A stretch of 64,000 bases of DNA, from assembly GCF_018332455.1 (NCBI RefSeq), contig NZ_BOPZ01000003.1, positions 62,001 through 126,000 on the forward strand, given 5' to 3'. The notes below the pieces were generated by a model that worked only from the letters and a program-made list of their open reading frames with translations, searched no databases and was not told where the DNA came from. This stretch comes from Clostridium polyendosporum. GTDB lineage: Bacteria; Bacillota; Clostridia; Clostridiales; Clostridiaceae. Of the stretch, positions 38,815-47,063 are shown piece after piece (the stretch's first letter is position 1; every line of letters starts with the position of its first letter). The position numbers were made by a program, and so were the translations under genes.

Positions 38815-39033
38815 TTACTTAAAGCCTTCCTTTATTTGCTCATATTTTACTAATTCTTGATTTACCTCATTAATTGACACTGTTAATGGTTTATTAGAAT
38901 CAACCTTTACAAATGGTTCTGCACCATCTATTATTTGTCTTGCTCTTTTTGATGTTACTATTACAAGAGAATATCTATTATCAACCTTTTGTAATAAATC
39001 AACTATTGATGGATTAATCATAGAGTTGTTCAT
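38815..39033 (-). CDS. rpoZ: RNA polymerase omega subunit
   Basis: Small assembly subunit binding beta'. The 72-residue product has MINPSIVDLLQKVDNRYSLV and SKRARQI. The first ATG (MNNSMIN) has an AGGAGGG at suitable spacing and is kept; it overlaps gmk by 20 nt, so translation is coupled. Confidence 0.93.
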   Translation of the reverse strand: MNNSMINPSIVDLLQKVDNRYSLVIVTSKRARQIIDGAEPFVKVDSNKPLTVSINEVNQELVKYEQIKEGFK

Positions 39034-39652
39034 GAATTAAACCCTCCTTTGAATCAAGTATTTTCTCTTTAATTCTATCAACTCTGCATTTTTCAGCCTG
39101 AATAATACTTTCTATTTTTCTTACTGCTTCTCCAACAGTATCATTAACCACTGCATAATTATATTTTGATACATAATTTATTTCTTGATACGCAGCTTTG
39201 AATCTAGTCATTAAAGATTCTTGAGTTTCACTTCCACGTTTTATAATTCTTTGTTTAAGCTCTTCCATAGACGGAGGAAGTATAAATATAAAAACTCCAT
39301 CTTTCGCATTTTCTTTTACTCTTAGAGCACCTTGAATGTCAATTTCTAGAATAACGTCCCACCCTTTTTCAAGCATTTCTTCAACCGTTGATTTAGGTGT
39401 GCCGTAATAATTACCATAAACTTCTGCAAACTCAAGAAAATCATCAGATGCAATTCTATCTAAAAATTCTTCTTTTGTTAAGAAATAATAATTAACTCCA
39501 TCTTCTTCTCCCAGTCTAGGCTTTCTTGTGGTAGCAGAAACTGAGATGAACAAGTTGGGATTCTTTTCCAAAAGAGCCTTACAAATGGTTCCTTTACCGG
39601 CTCCAGAAGGACCTGATATTACTATCAATACTCCTCTGTTATGATTTTTCAT
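39014..39652 (-). CDS. gmk: Guanylate kinase
   Basis: GMP to GDP using ATP. The 212-residue protein starts with the P-loop VISGPSGAGKGTICKALL and has SVSATTRKPRLGEEDGVNY and EFAEVYGNYYGTPK for GMP binding. Overlaps remA by one nucleotide and rpoZ by 20; the remA-gmk-rpoZ-coaBC-priA run matches Bacillus. Confidence 0.98.
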   Translation of the reverse strand: MKNHNRGVLIVISGPSGAGKGTICKALLEKNPNLFISVSATTRKPRLGEEDGVNYYFLTKEEFLDRIASDDFLEFAEVYGNYYGTPKSTVEEMLEKGWDVILEIDIQGALRVKENAKDGVFIFILPPSMEELKQRIIKRGSETQESLMTRFKAAYQEINYVSKYNYAVVNDTVGEAVRKIESIIQAEKCRVDRIKEKILDSKEGLIHEQLYD

Positions 39653-39921
39653 TATTCATCAACCTCTTCTACATCATCATCTTTTGTTGATAATCTATGT
39701 GCAACAGTTTCAGGTTGAACTGCTGATAAAATTACATGATCACTATCTGTTATTATTACAGCTCTTGTTCTTCTTCCATATGTAGCATCAATTAACATAC
39801 CTCTATCTCTTGCTTCTTGAATTATTCTCTTAATCGGTGCTGACTCTGGACTAACAATCGCAACTAATCTGTTTGCTGAAACTATGTTACCAAAACCAAT
39901 GTTTATTAATTTAATACTCAT
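39652..39921 (-). CDS. remA: RemA-family (DUF370) DNA-binding regulator
   Basis: In Bacillus RemA is a ring-forming DNA-binding activator of biofilm matrix and osmoprotection genes. The 89-residue protein has [31 protein letters not shown]-like [12 protein letters not shown] and [19 protein letters not shown], all family hallmarks. It sits between yicC and gmk. The window also carries pgaC-pgaD exopolysaccharide genes, a plausible but untested target. Confidence 0.92.
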   Translation of the reverse strand: MSIKLINIGFGNIVSANRLVAIVSPESAPIKRIIQEARDRGMLIDATYGRRTRAVIITDSDHVILSAVQPETVAHRLSTKDDDVEEVDE

Positions 39922-39935
39922 TTTATTCCTCCTAA

Positions 39936-40817
39936 TTATTCAATGTTCTGTATTTGCTCTCTTATCTTTTCTATCATGTTTTTTATATTAATAACTATGT
40001 TAGTTATTTGCAAATCTGTTGATTTAGATGCTATAGTATTAGTTTCTCTATTCATCTCTTGTACTATAAAATCAAGTTTTCTTCCTACAGGTTCATTTAA
40101 TTTAAGTGTATCTCTCATTTGTTTAAGATGACTATAAAGTCTTGTTATTTCTTCATCGATAGTAGCTTTATCTGCAAAAATTGCAATTTCAGTGGCTAAT
40201 CTATTTTCATCAACCTCTACATTACCTAAAAGATCTTTGATTCTTTCTTGCAATTTTTGTCTGTAAGCTTCAACTACTGACATAGACTTCTCTTCTATAA
40301 TCTTTATCCACTGCTCAATTTCACTACACTTTGATATAATATCCTCAGCGAGTTTATTTCCTTCCACTTCTCTCATTGCTATAATTGTACTTAATGACTT
40401 ATTTAAAAGTGGAAAAATATCTCCCCAAAGTTCTTCTAGATTTTCTTCTTTTTCTTCTAAAGTTATAACATCTGGAAATCTTGCAACAAGAGATACTGAA
40501 AAATCATCCTTTAGATTGTATCTGCCCTGTAATTCTTCAAGACATTTTACATAGCTATCAGCTAAAGTTGTGTTTATTTTAGCTATAGTATCAGACTGTC
40601 CATAATTCTTATAGTTTATAAAAATATCAACTTTTCCTCTATTTAATCGTTCATTTACTATTTTTCTAATGCGTTCCTCTAAAGAAATCATTGATTTTGG
40701 CATTCTTATGTTTAAATCTAGGTATCTATGATTAACACTTTTTATTTCTAAAGAAAAAATATGATTACTTCCTTCTTCACTAGTTGCTCTTCCAAAGCCT
40801 GTCATACTTTTTACCAT
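39936..40817 (-). CDS. YicC/YloC-family endoribonuclease
   Basis: The 293-residue protein shows [16 protein letters not shown] and the C-terminal DUF1732 stretch [22 protein letters not shown]. YicC (E. coli) and YloC (Bacillus) are endoribonucleases acting on single-stranded RNA, YicC being linked to sRNA turnover. First gene of the yicC-remA-gmk-rpoZ-coaBC unit. Confidence 0.93.
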   Translation of the reverse strand: MVKSMTGFGRATSEEGSNHIFSLEIKSVNHRYLDLNIRMPKSMISLEERIRKIVNERLNRGKVDIFINYKNYGQSDTIAKINTTLADSYVKCLEELQGRYNLKDDFSVSLVARFPDVITLEEKEENLEELWGDIFPLLNKSLSTIIAMREVEGNKLAEDIISKCSEIEQWIKIIEEKSMSVVEAYRQKLQERIKDLLGNVEVDENRLATEIAIFADKATIDEEITRLYSHLKQMRDTLKLNEPVGRKLDFIVQEMNRETNTIASKSTDLQITNIVINIKNMIEKIREQIQNIE

Positions 40818-40930
40818 TTTCTTATCCTCCTTTTATTTAGCTTTTTCCGTACATAAAACTCATAATACATTTATATTATTTATTTATTCCATTGTCAATG
40901 ACTTGTTAACAAAATGTTTACATTTATTTT

Positions 40931-40970
40931 AAAAGAATTACCTCACCAGCTGTACTAGTGAGGTAATTCT
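40931..40970 (-). terminator. Terminator after the purine permease gene
   Basis: GAATTACCTCAC pairs perfectly with GTGAGGTAATTC around an 11-nt loop, followed on minus by TTTTAAAAT. Confidence 0.8.
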
Positions 40971-41001
40971 TTATATGTATATATAATTGCAGAAAACTAT
41001 T

Positions 41002-42366
41002 TTAATGATTTGATACCAACTTTACAATAAACATTATTGCTAAAGCAAACATTACAGATGATATCTTCTTCTTTTCCTTATTAAATATGTTATTAACAAA
41101 ATTAAGTACTACATAAGATAATATTCCTACTATTAAACCATCACCTATTGAATATGTTAGTGGCATTAATATAATTGTTAGAAATGATGGTACAGCTTCC
41201 GTAACCTCTGAAAAATCTATTTCTTTAATAGAGCCCATCATTAGATATCCAACATATATAAGTGCTGGTGCTGTAGCTGCTGATGGAATTGCAACAAATA
41301 TTGGTGAAAAGAACATTGCAATTAAGAATAGTACTCCTGTTGTTAATGCTGTATAGCCTGTCCTACCGCCTTCTTCTACTCCAGTAGCACTTTCTACATA
41401 TGTAACTATCGCTGATGTTCCCATTAAACCTGCAGCAGTAGTTCCTATAGCATCTGATAAGAGAGCTCTTCCTGAGTTTGGTACTTTCCCATTTTCATCA
41501 ATCATATTTGCTCTAGCAGCAACACCAACAAGTGTACCAACTGAATCAAAAAAGTCAACAAATAAGAAAGTTAACACTATTGATACGAATGTTAGTATAT
41601 TTCCAGTTGATGTTAACCATGAAAAATCGACTTTACCTGCAATAGGTGCTATAGATTCGAATTTAAAAATTCCATTTGGCAGGAATATACCAAAAGCTTT
41701 AGCACCTTCTGTATCATAAAGAGCGTATGCCCAAGCTATTAACGTACTACCTAAAATACCCCAAAGCATTGCCCCTCTAACTTTCTTTTTCTCAAGCACA
41801 GCTATTAATAATAAACCTATTAAAGCAACTGCTACTGATGGAGTAGTAAATCTACCTAATGCTACAAAGGTAGCTTCATTTTTAACTACAATACCAGAAT
41901 TAGCTAGTCCTATAAATGCAATAAATAATCCAATACCACCTGTAACTGCTAACTTTAAACTCATAGGTATAGCATTAACTACCGCTTCACGTACACTTAA
42001 TACGGATAAAAGTATAAATATTACACCCTCAACAAAAACAGCAGTAAGTGCAACTGTCCATGGTACTTGTTTTCCTAAAACAACAGTATAAGCAAAGAAT
42101 GCATTTAGACCCATACCAGAAGCAAGACCTAATGGAAGATTTGCATAAAGTCCCATTACTATAGTTGCTAAAGCCGCTGATAAACATGTAGCAGTAACTA
42201 ACGGACCAGCTGGCATACCAGTTTTACTAAGTATAGCTGGATTTACAGCAATAATATATGCCATAGCTAAAAATGTCGTGATACCTGCTATAACTTCTTT
42301 TTTGTAGTCAACATTAGTGTTTGATAAAATTGCCAATTTTCTTTGTTTAAGATTATTACTTTTCAT
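41002..42366 (-). CDS. AzgA/PbuG-type purine (guanine/hypoxanthine) permease
   Basis: NCS2-superfamily nucleobase transporter, 454 residues with 12-14 membrane helices. Signature segments: VIAGITTFLAMAYIIAVNP, GPLVTATCLSAALATI, GLASGMGLNAFFAYTVV and LFVDFFDSVGTLVGVA. The guanine-class riboswitch upstream supports guanine/hypoxanthine import for salvage. Transcribed alone between its own promoter and terminator. Confidence 0.94.
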   Translation of the reverse strand: MKSNNLKQRKLAILSNTNVDYKKEVIAGITTFLAMAYIIAVNPAILSKTGMPAGPLVTATCLSAALATIVMGLYANLPLGLASGMGLNAFFAYTVVLGKQVPWTVALTAVFVEGVIFILLSVLSVREAVVNAIPMSLKLAVTGGIGLFIAFIGLANSGIVVKNEATFVALGRFTTPSVAVALIGLLLIAVLEKKKVRGAMLWGILGSTLIAWAYALYDTEGAKAFGIFLPNGIFKFESIAPIAGKVDFSWLTSTGNILTFVSIVLTFLFVDFFDSVGTLVGVAARANMIDENGKVPNSGRALLSDAIGTTAAGLMGTSAIVTYVESATGVEEGGRTGYTALTTGVLFLIAMFFSPIFVAIPSAATAPALIYVGYLMMGSIKEIDFSEVTEAVPSFLTIILMPLTYSIGDGLIVGILSYVVLNFVNNIFNKEKKKISSVMFALAIMFIVKLVSNH

Positions 42367-42460
42367 GAAAGATCTCCTCCTATGTTTAATGATCGATGCT
42401 ACACCAAGAACAAAACTTGATCAACATCATTTTAAATGTGGTTGTTAACTAAACAGAATC

Positions 42461-42530
42461 GCTCATAGTCAGATATTTACGGCATCTGGTAGAAACTTTT
42501 GAACCATATCATCAAAAATATATGAGTGAT
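42461..42530 (-). ncRNA. Purine riboswitch, guanine class
   Basis: On the minus strand the aptamer reads CTCATATA for P1, GATGATATGGTTC for P2/L2, AAGTTTCTACC for J2/3, ATGCCGTAAATATCTG for P3/L3 and ACTATGAG closing P1. The core bases and both loops match the purine riboswitch. The specificity position in GACTATG is C (position 74 of the xpt numbering), so guanine/hypoxanthine rather than adenine is expected. No clear terminator or Shine-Dalgarno-sequestering platform was identified between it and the gene. Confidence 0.95.
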
Positions 42531-42545
42531 CTTATCACGAAAAAT

Positions 42546-42575
42546 ATTATATATTTTTAGAAATATAATTGTCAA
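42546..42575 (-). promoter_or_regulatory. Sigma-A promoter for the riboswitch-permease transcript
   Basis: TTGACA, 18-bp spacer and TATAAT on the minus strand; transcription would start just before the aptamer. Confidence 0.75.
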
Positions 42576-42615
42576 CGTTCCGAATATCCTTATGTTAGTA
42601 TTTTTTTCACTTCAT

Positions 42616-43605
42616 TTAATTATTATATAAGCCTCTTTCAAATATTTCTTTTATTACCTTTAAGTCATTTGTAAAGCTTAATGCAGTAATCAACTTTATT
42701 CTTGCCTTTTGTCCTGGCATATTATCTCCAAAAATTACACCAAGATTTCTTAGTTCCTTCCCTCCACCATGATATCCATAAGAATCAAAAACTCTTCCTT
42801 CAAAGCATCTTGAAACTATAACAACTGCAATATCCTTCTCTATAGCTCGTTGTATACCCCCAACCATTTTAGGAGGAATATTGCCTCTTCCCATTGCCTC
42901 AATAACTATACCCTTGTCTCCTTGAGAAATGAAAAAATCGATTAATCTTGAGTCCATTCCAGCAGCACATTTTATTAAGCTTACCTCAGCACTTATGTTA
43001 CTAATTGGAATATGTTGCTCTTTTCCACTATTCCTATAGAATATAACTCTATTATTATCAACTATACCTATAGGACCAAAGTTTGGTGTTTTAAATGCAT
43101 TGAGAGCCATAGAGTTAGCTTTAGTTACCTCCCATGCGCTATTAAGTTCTCCATTAAAACAAACCAATACGCCCCTATCCTTTGATTCTTCAGATATAGC
43201 AGTACAAATTGAAGCTGCTAGATTAGAAGGACCATCATAGCCAAGTTCAGAACCACTTCTCATAGCTCCTGTAAAAATTACCGGTTTTTTAGTATTTAAG
43301 GTTAAATCTAAAAGATATGCTGTTTCTTCAAGAGAATCCGTACCATGAGTTACTACTACTCCATCAACATCCTGCCTATCAACAAGCTTTTGTACATATT
43401 TTGATAACTCAAGCATAATTTCAGGAGTAATATGTGGTCCTGGAAGACTAGAAAAAGTATATGATTCTATATCAGCAAAGCTTTCTATACCTGTTACCAT
43501 AGACATTATTTCTTCCCCTGTAAGACTTGGCACTGCTGCCTTTATCCTAGGATCAACCTTCATTGAAATAGTTCCACCATTAAATACTACTGCAATTTTT
43601 TTCAT
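42616..43605 (-). CDS. ansA: Type I L-asparaginase
   Basis: Hydrolyses asparagine to aspartate and ammonia. The 329-residue cytoplasmic protein lacks a signal peptide and has both active-site regions: VVFNGGTISM near residue 6 and VVTHGTDSLEETAYLLD near residue 84, plus GAMRSGSELGYDGPSNL. It stands alone, with the purine riboswitch unit downstream. Confidence 0.93.
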   Translation of the reverse strand: MKKIAVVFNGGTISMKVDPRIKAAVPSLTGEEIMSMVTGIESFADIESYTFSSLPGPHITPEIMLELSKYVQKLVDRQDVDGVVVTHGTDSLEETAYLLDLTLNTKKPVIFTGAMRSGSELGYDGPSNLAASICTAISEESKDRGVLVCFNGELNSAWEVTKANSMALNAFKTPNFGPIGIVDNNRVIFYRNSGKEQHIPISNISAEVSLIKCAAGMDSRLIDFFISQGDKGIVIEAMGRGNIPPKMVGGIQRAIEKDIAVVIVSRCFEGRVFDSYGYHGGGKELRNLGVIFGDNMPGQKARIKLITALSFTNDLKVIKEIFERGLYNN

Positions 43606-43700
43606 AGTTATTCCTCCAAGCTCTATAAATGTAATGTAACTAAATTTTTATCAAAAAGTATTATACTTTATACACATGAAATTGTATAGTCATCCAGTAT

Positions 43701-43740
43701 ATTCAAATTTAGCCAAATTTCAATCTGTCAAATACAATAA
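43701..43740 (+). repeat. Dispersed palindromic repeat, copy 3 (degenerate)
   Basis: ATTCAAATTTAGCCAAATTT then CAATCTGTCAAATACA; the palindrome is decayed at four positions but the left flank TTTAGCC is intact. The rest of 43606-43835 shows nothing else. Confidence 0.55.
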
Positions 43741-43835
43741 AATAAAAATTTCACCATAAAACAAAAAAGCTAAGACAAAAATAACTTTAGATAGAATTTA
43801 TTTAAATTACTTAGAAAAATTTTAAATTTAGTTAT

Positions 43836-43886
43836 AAAAACCAGTATTGAGATATTACTATAATATCTCAATACTGGTCTTTTTAT
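43836..43886. terminator. Bidirectional terminator
   Basis: Long perfect stem ACCAGTATTGAGATATTA/TAATATCTCAATACTGGT with a 3-4-nt loop; T runs follow on both strands. It ends the tpx-membrane-protein unit on minus. Confidence 0.88.
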
Positions 43887-43935
43887 TTACAAGATAATGA
43901 ATAATATATAAATTTTATAAAAATCTACTTTTATC

Positions 43936-44256
43936 TCACTCTCTATTTCTACGATTAATATTTTCAATCCTCGTATACTGTTGAAGATTATTTACACTAG
44001 TTAGAAAATCATGTATAAAATTTGCTCCTCTTGAAATCAATAGTCCAGTCAATATTTGCCCAACGTAATCAATTTTTGTAGGTAGACCTACAACTTCAAG
44101 AAAATTTGCACCAGTGGCTAAACATAACAAAATTCCTATTAATATAGCACCTAGTCTATTAATATTAAATTTACCTTCTGTAAAAATCATCTTTAAATGT
44201 TCCCATACTGCTTCTGAGATAGCAGCTAAAATAATAATTTCAGTAAATCCATTCAT
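43936..44256 (-). CDS. Small membrane protein, holin-like (hypothetical)
   Basis: The 106-residue protein starts MNGFTEIIILAAISEAVWEH after GGGGGGAT and has two hydrophobic segments (LGAILIGILLCLATGANFL and IDYVGQILTGLLISRGANFI) and a charged tail with RRNRE. The layout and the ISRGANFIHDF motif resemble small membrane proteins related to phage holins, but no lysin or phage gene is nearby. Located 69 nt downstream of tpx. Function unknown. Confidence 0.7.
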   Translation of the reverse strand: MNGFTEIIILAAISEAVWEHLKMIFTEGKFNINRLGAILIGILLCLATGANFLEVVGLPTKIDYVGQILTGLLISRGANFIHDFLTSVNNLQQYTRIENINRRNRE

Positions 44257-44325
44257 TCTTATCCCCCCTAAATTACAATATTCCAGGGGATAAAATATTA
44301 TACTAAGAAGCACCTTATCAATATA

Positions 44326-44820
44326 TTATTTTGCTTCTTTTGCAGCTTTTAAAATTTCTTCAAAATTTGGTTGATTTGTAATCTCTTCCAAATATTCAAT
44401 ATAAACAAATTCATTGTTTGAATCTACAACAAATGCAGCTCTAGTTAATAACCCAAGCTCTTTTATATAAGTTCCTGTAATTTCACCAAACTTTCTATCT
44501 TTATAATCTGAAAGAGTCTTAACATTTTCTACTCCCTTTGCAGCGCACCATCTTGCTTGTGCAAAAGGTAAATCCATAGATATTGTGTAGCATGTAACTT
44601 CAGGCATTTCCTTTATTCTTTCATTGAATGTCGCTACTTCTAAATCACATACTGGTGTATCAACAGATGGAACTGTTAAGAATATTCTTACTCCTTTTGT
44701 ATCTTTCAAAGTAACTGGCTTTAAAGAATTATCATATGCAACAAAATCTGAAATTTTCTCTCCCTTGACAACCTGATTTCCTACTAAAGTTAATTCATTT
44801 CCTTGAAAAGTAATCTTCAT
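44326..44820 (-). CDS. tpx: Thiol peroxidase Tpx
   Basis: Atypical 2-Cys peroxiredoxin reducing lipid and hydrogen peroxides. The 164-residue protein has peroxidatic Cys in SVDTPVCDLE near residue 60, resolving Cys in QARWCAA near 94, and TRAAFVVD. It supports oxidative-stress tolerance in an anaerobe. Single gene, possibly co-transcribed with the small membrane protein. Confidence 0.96.
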   Translation of the reverse strand: MKITFQGNELTLVGNQVVKGEKISDFVAYDNSLKPVTLKDTKGVRIFLTVPSVDTPVCDLEVATFNERIKEMPEVTCYTISMDLPFAQARWCAAKGVENVKTLSDYKDRKFGEITGTYIKELGLLTRAAFVVDSNNEFVYIEYLEEITNQPNFEEILKAAKEAK

Positions 44821-44919
44821 TATTTAATCCTCCTTAATTTTTCTAACGATTAATTATATTATTATTATATACCTTACAAACCTCTTTGTAAATAATAATT
44901 ATTAATTAATAATTATTAT

Positions 44920-44947
44920 AATTAAAAAGAGAGCTTTTCAGCTCCCT
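44920..44947 (-). terminator. Terminator after the 38-aa gene
   Basis: GGGAGCT, loop GAAA, AGCTCTC then TTTTTAATT on the minus strand, immediately behind the stop codon. Confidence 0.8.
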
Positions 44948-45063
44948 TATTCAGCATTTTTTCTATTCTTAGCGTGTTTCTCTTGATTATCACATGCAGG
45001 AGTACGTTTTGTACCTATGTTAACTTCTTGTTTGTTTAACTCACTTTTTTTACCTTTAGACAC
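44947..45063 (-). CDS. Small basic protein, 38 aa (hypothetical)
   Basis: Begins at GTG eight nucleotides after GAGGGGAG and encodes a hydrophilic peptide starting MSKGKKSELNKQEVNIGTK with RTPACDNQEKH and a KNRKNAE tail. One cysteine, no hydrophobic segment. A terminator directly behind the stop shows it is a real transcription unit end. No family recognised; of the type often found as small acid-soluble or regulatory peptides in clostridia, but that is only inference. Confidence 0.6.
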   Translation of the reverse strand: MSKGKKSELNKQEVNIGTKRTPACDNQEKHAKNRKNAE

Positions 45064-45133
45064 ATCTTTCACTCCCCTCAAATTTATCATTTCCAGTTGT
45101 ACATTTAAAATACGAAGTAAATTAACAGGAAAC

Positions 45134-45178
45134 CTTGAATTTTAGCTAGATTTCACCTCGTGAAATGACAACAAATAA
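45134..45178 (+). repeat. Dispersed palindromic repeat, copy 4
   Basis: CTTGAATTTTAGCTAGATTT then CACCTCGTGAAATGACAACA; two compensating changes (CACCTCGTG) preserve the palindrome. Confidence 0.65.
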
Positions 45179-45209
45179 GTGGCTCTAAAAGAGTTCTATA
45201 AAAATCAAA

Positions 45210-45413
45210 TTATCTTCTTCTATTTTGCACCATATCAATAGCACCTAAAACTATATGAGCTAATCCAAATCCAACTAGAGCTGTTTCAGCCATTGGTACA
45301 ATATCTCTTTTCTTTAGCCTATTTTTTCTTAAGTCATTTGCCCTTAGAGCTGCTGCTCCTAAAGTTACTGCTGTTCCTAAAACTGTAGGAATTGTGCCTT
45401 CTCTTAATCTCAT
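45210..45413 (-). CDS. Small Ala/Gly-rich membrane protein, 67 aa (hypothetical)
   Basis: Starts MRLREGTIPTVLGTAVTLGA after GAAGGAGG. Two weakly hydrophobic helices (PTVLGTAVTLGAAALRA and TALVGFGLAHIVLGAIDMV) flank a very basic loop (RKNRLKKRD), with an Arg-rich C-terminus, consistent with a two-pass membrane hairpin. No known family recognised. Stands alone; the 260 bp upstream (45414-45673) show only AT-rich sequence. Confidence 0.7.
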   Translation of the reverse strand: MRLREGTIPTVLGTAVTLGAAALRANDLRKNRLKKRDIVPMAETALVGFGLAHIVLGAIDMVQNRRR

Positions 45414-45673
45414 AATAACGCCTCCTTCCTATTTATATTTTTTTGGTTTTATCAATGATTTATTCTTATTTTTCTTTTCCTATTTTTCATTTATATTGAA
45501 ATAAAATTTTAATTTTATTTTTTTAATTCCCATTTAAGAGAATATTATTTACAAGCATATATATTTTAAAAAATTCTCTTATTAAAATTCAGATATTCTA
45601 ACTCTCAAATATTTATATAGACCACTTTCATAGTGATTATTATACTTATTTTTATATAATAAAATTTTAGAAA

Positions 45674-45698
45674 ACAAAAAAAGAGCCTTTAAGACTCT
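45674..45698 (-). terminator. Terminator after the 101-codon gene
   Basis: AGAGTCTTAAAGGCTCT-type hairpin followed by TTTTTTTG on minus. Confidence 0.75.
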
Positions 45699-45701
45699 CC
45701 C

Positions 45702-46007
45702 TTACTTATAATTTTTGTTAAACCATTTAATAATATTGTTTATTCCATCCTCTTCATTATCATGTTCAATAATGAAACTTCTTACATCAGAATTAGGCAT
45801 ACTTACATCAACTATGAGTAATCCTTTTTCTTCTCCAACTATAACAGTTCCCTCTTTCTCAGGATTATTTTTTCCCGTAAACATCATGCTCTTTGTATGA
45901 GTATTACTTTCAATAGATCTTATACTATTAAATTCAATAAGATTACTTGTATTATCTTTTATAACTTCTAATATTTTTTCAAATTCCTTAGTGTGAAAAC
46001 TATTCAT
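45702..46007 (-). CDS. Conserved hypothetical protein, about 100 aa
   Basis: Start MNSFHTKEFEKILEVIKDN follows AAGGGGG at normal spacing; an upstream in-frame ATG is ignored. The soluble alpha/beta protein contains GTVIVGEEKGLLIVDVSMP and ends IIKWFNKNYK. I do not recognise the family. It is bounded by its own terminator and lies in a cluster of small genes (43.9-46.9 kb). Confidence 0.7.
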   Translation of the reverse strand: MNSFHTKEFEKILEVIKDNTSNLIEFNSIRSIESNTHTKSMMFTGKNNPEKEGTVIVGEEKGLLIVDVSMPNSDVRSFIIEHDNEEDGINNIIKWFNKNYK

Positions 46008-46205
46008 ATATATTAACCCCCTTGCACTAATCATACCTTATGTTTTAAAATTCTACCCATTATTAATAACTTTATTCTTTTAGATAAATAACTTCATAAC
46101 TCAATTAATTAAGAATTAAATCTATTTATCTTTATCTGCTGCTATTTAACAAAATGAAATCTTATCAAACCTCAGCAAACCTTAAGTTCACTAATGGTCT
46201 TGTTA

Positions 46206-46234
46206 CAAAAAGAAAGGAGCTGCAAGGCCCCTTT
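46206..46234 (-). terminator. Terminator after the 40-aa gene
   Basis: AAAGGGGC, loop, GCTCCTTT followed by CTTTTT on minus, overlapping the stop codon. Confidence 0.7.
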
Positions 46235-46355
46235 ATGATCTTCCTTTACTTGTCTCTTCTAATTCCCATAATTCTTTTTTCTTTTTTTCTTCTTGTTTCT
46301 TTTCTTCTTTTTTTTCTAGATAATCTTGTCTTCTTTTTTCATCTCTTGATGGCAT
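46233..46355 (-). CDS. Lys/Glu-rich small protein, 40 aa (hypothetical)
   Basis: ATG follows GAGGTGA by 5 nt. The peptide MPSRDEKRRQDYLEKKEEKK continues with more Lys/Glu residues and ends ELWELEETSKGRS; it should form a single charged alpha-helix. A terminator overlaps the stop. A plus-strand frame over the same stretch lacks a ribosome binding site. No family recognised. Confidence 0.6.
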   Translation of the reverse strand: MPSRDEKRRQDYLEKKEEKKQEEKKKKELWELEETSKGRS

Positions 46356-46375
46356 AAAAATCACCTCATATTTAG

Positions 46376-46510
46376 TTTCTCCTTTGGATAGAGGCTTTAT
46401 GCGGTATTTTAGCTTATGTGTTAAGAAGATCTTAACCTTGCCTTTTTTTATTATAAAAAAGGTGGCAGTAGCCTACTTCTTTCCCCAGTATAATAAATAG
46501 CTAATTCGTG
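46376..46510 (-). other. Structured leader upstream of the 40-aa gene
   Basis: On the minus strand: CCTTTTTT/AAAAAAGG hairpin, then GTTAAGA/TCTTAAC hairpin, then a second AAAGGAG followed by the mini-frame ATGAGGTGA whose stop region is the ribosome binding site of the 40-aa gene. This suggests a structured or translationally coupled 5' UTR; no known RNA family was matched. Confidence 0.35.
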
Positions 46511-46523
46511 ATAATATTAAATT

Positions 46524-46901
46524 TTACTCCAACATATATGTTTCTACATCTACTATAAGTTTATCATTCATAGAATTAATAATTTTTGGAACGTTAATTA
46601 CTAAGTTTAATCCATCAAAACTTCCTGTAATCCTTGTAATATCTACATTAGGAACATAAAAAGACTTAGATATATTGCTACTTTGCTGAACTATAAATAC
46701 ATTTCCCATTAGACTATTATTTGCTACTCTATTCACCTTTACTGTAATTATTAAATGGTTATTATTATAATTAATACTTATGTTATTTCTTTTTACCCCT
46801 TGTAACTTACCATAAATAAGATACTTATCATCAAGCTCATTCATATTTAAGTCTATATTATTACTACTTAATTCATTAATGATTTTAAGTAATCCAAACA
46901 T
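46524..46901 (-). CDS. Hsp20/alpha-crystallin-like protein
   Basis: The 125-residue protein has the alpha-crystallin beta-sandwich pattern NNHLIITVKVNRVANNS, SKSFYVPNVDITRITGSFDG and LNLVINVPKI (the I/V-x-I/V-like C-terminal strand), consistent with a divergent small heat-shock chaperone. Start follows GGGAGTAG. The N-terminal arm is short. Alternative: a spore-associated Hsp20-like protein. Confidence 0.7.
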   Translation of the reverse strand: MFGLLKIINELSSNNIDLNMNELDDKYLIYGKLQGVKRNNISINYNNNHLIITVKVNRVANNSLMGNVFIVQQSSNISKSFYVPNVDITRITGSFDGLNLVINVPKIINSMNDKLIVDVETYMLE

Positions 46902-47003
46902 ATACTACTCCCTAATAAATTCTTTCTCAATTCATTTTATTAGGAAACCACTTCTTTGTTCCTTTATATAAAGAAATTAAAACTTAAAATAAATAAGCTT
47001 AAA

Positions 47004-47043
47004 ACTAAAGCCGAGCAGTCTGGATGCCTGCTCGACTTTAGTA
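47004..47043 (-). terminator. Terminator after the AlaX gene
   Basis: AAAGTCGAGCAGGC pairs with GCTGCTCGGCTTT-type arm around an ATCCAGAC loop, followed by AGTTTT on minus. Confidence 0.75.
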
Positions 47044-47063
47044 AAGATTGAAATTGTTTATTT

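Noticed and set aside
43936-44256. Prophage holin
   Set aside because: Only the membrane layout is holin-like; no lysin, portal or tail genes accompany it.
46154-46357. Plus-strand frame of 67 codons
   Set aside because: Its Phe/Leu-rich tail is the antisense of the Lys/Glu-rich small gene; only the minus frame has a ribosome binding site and terminator.
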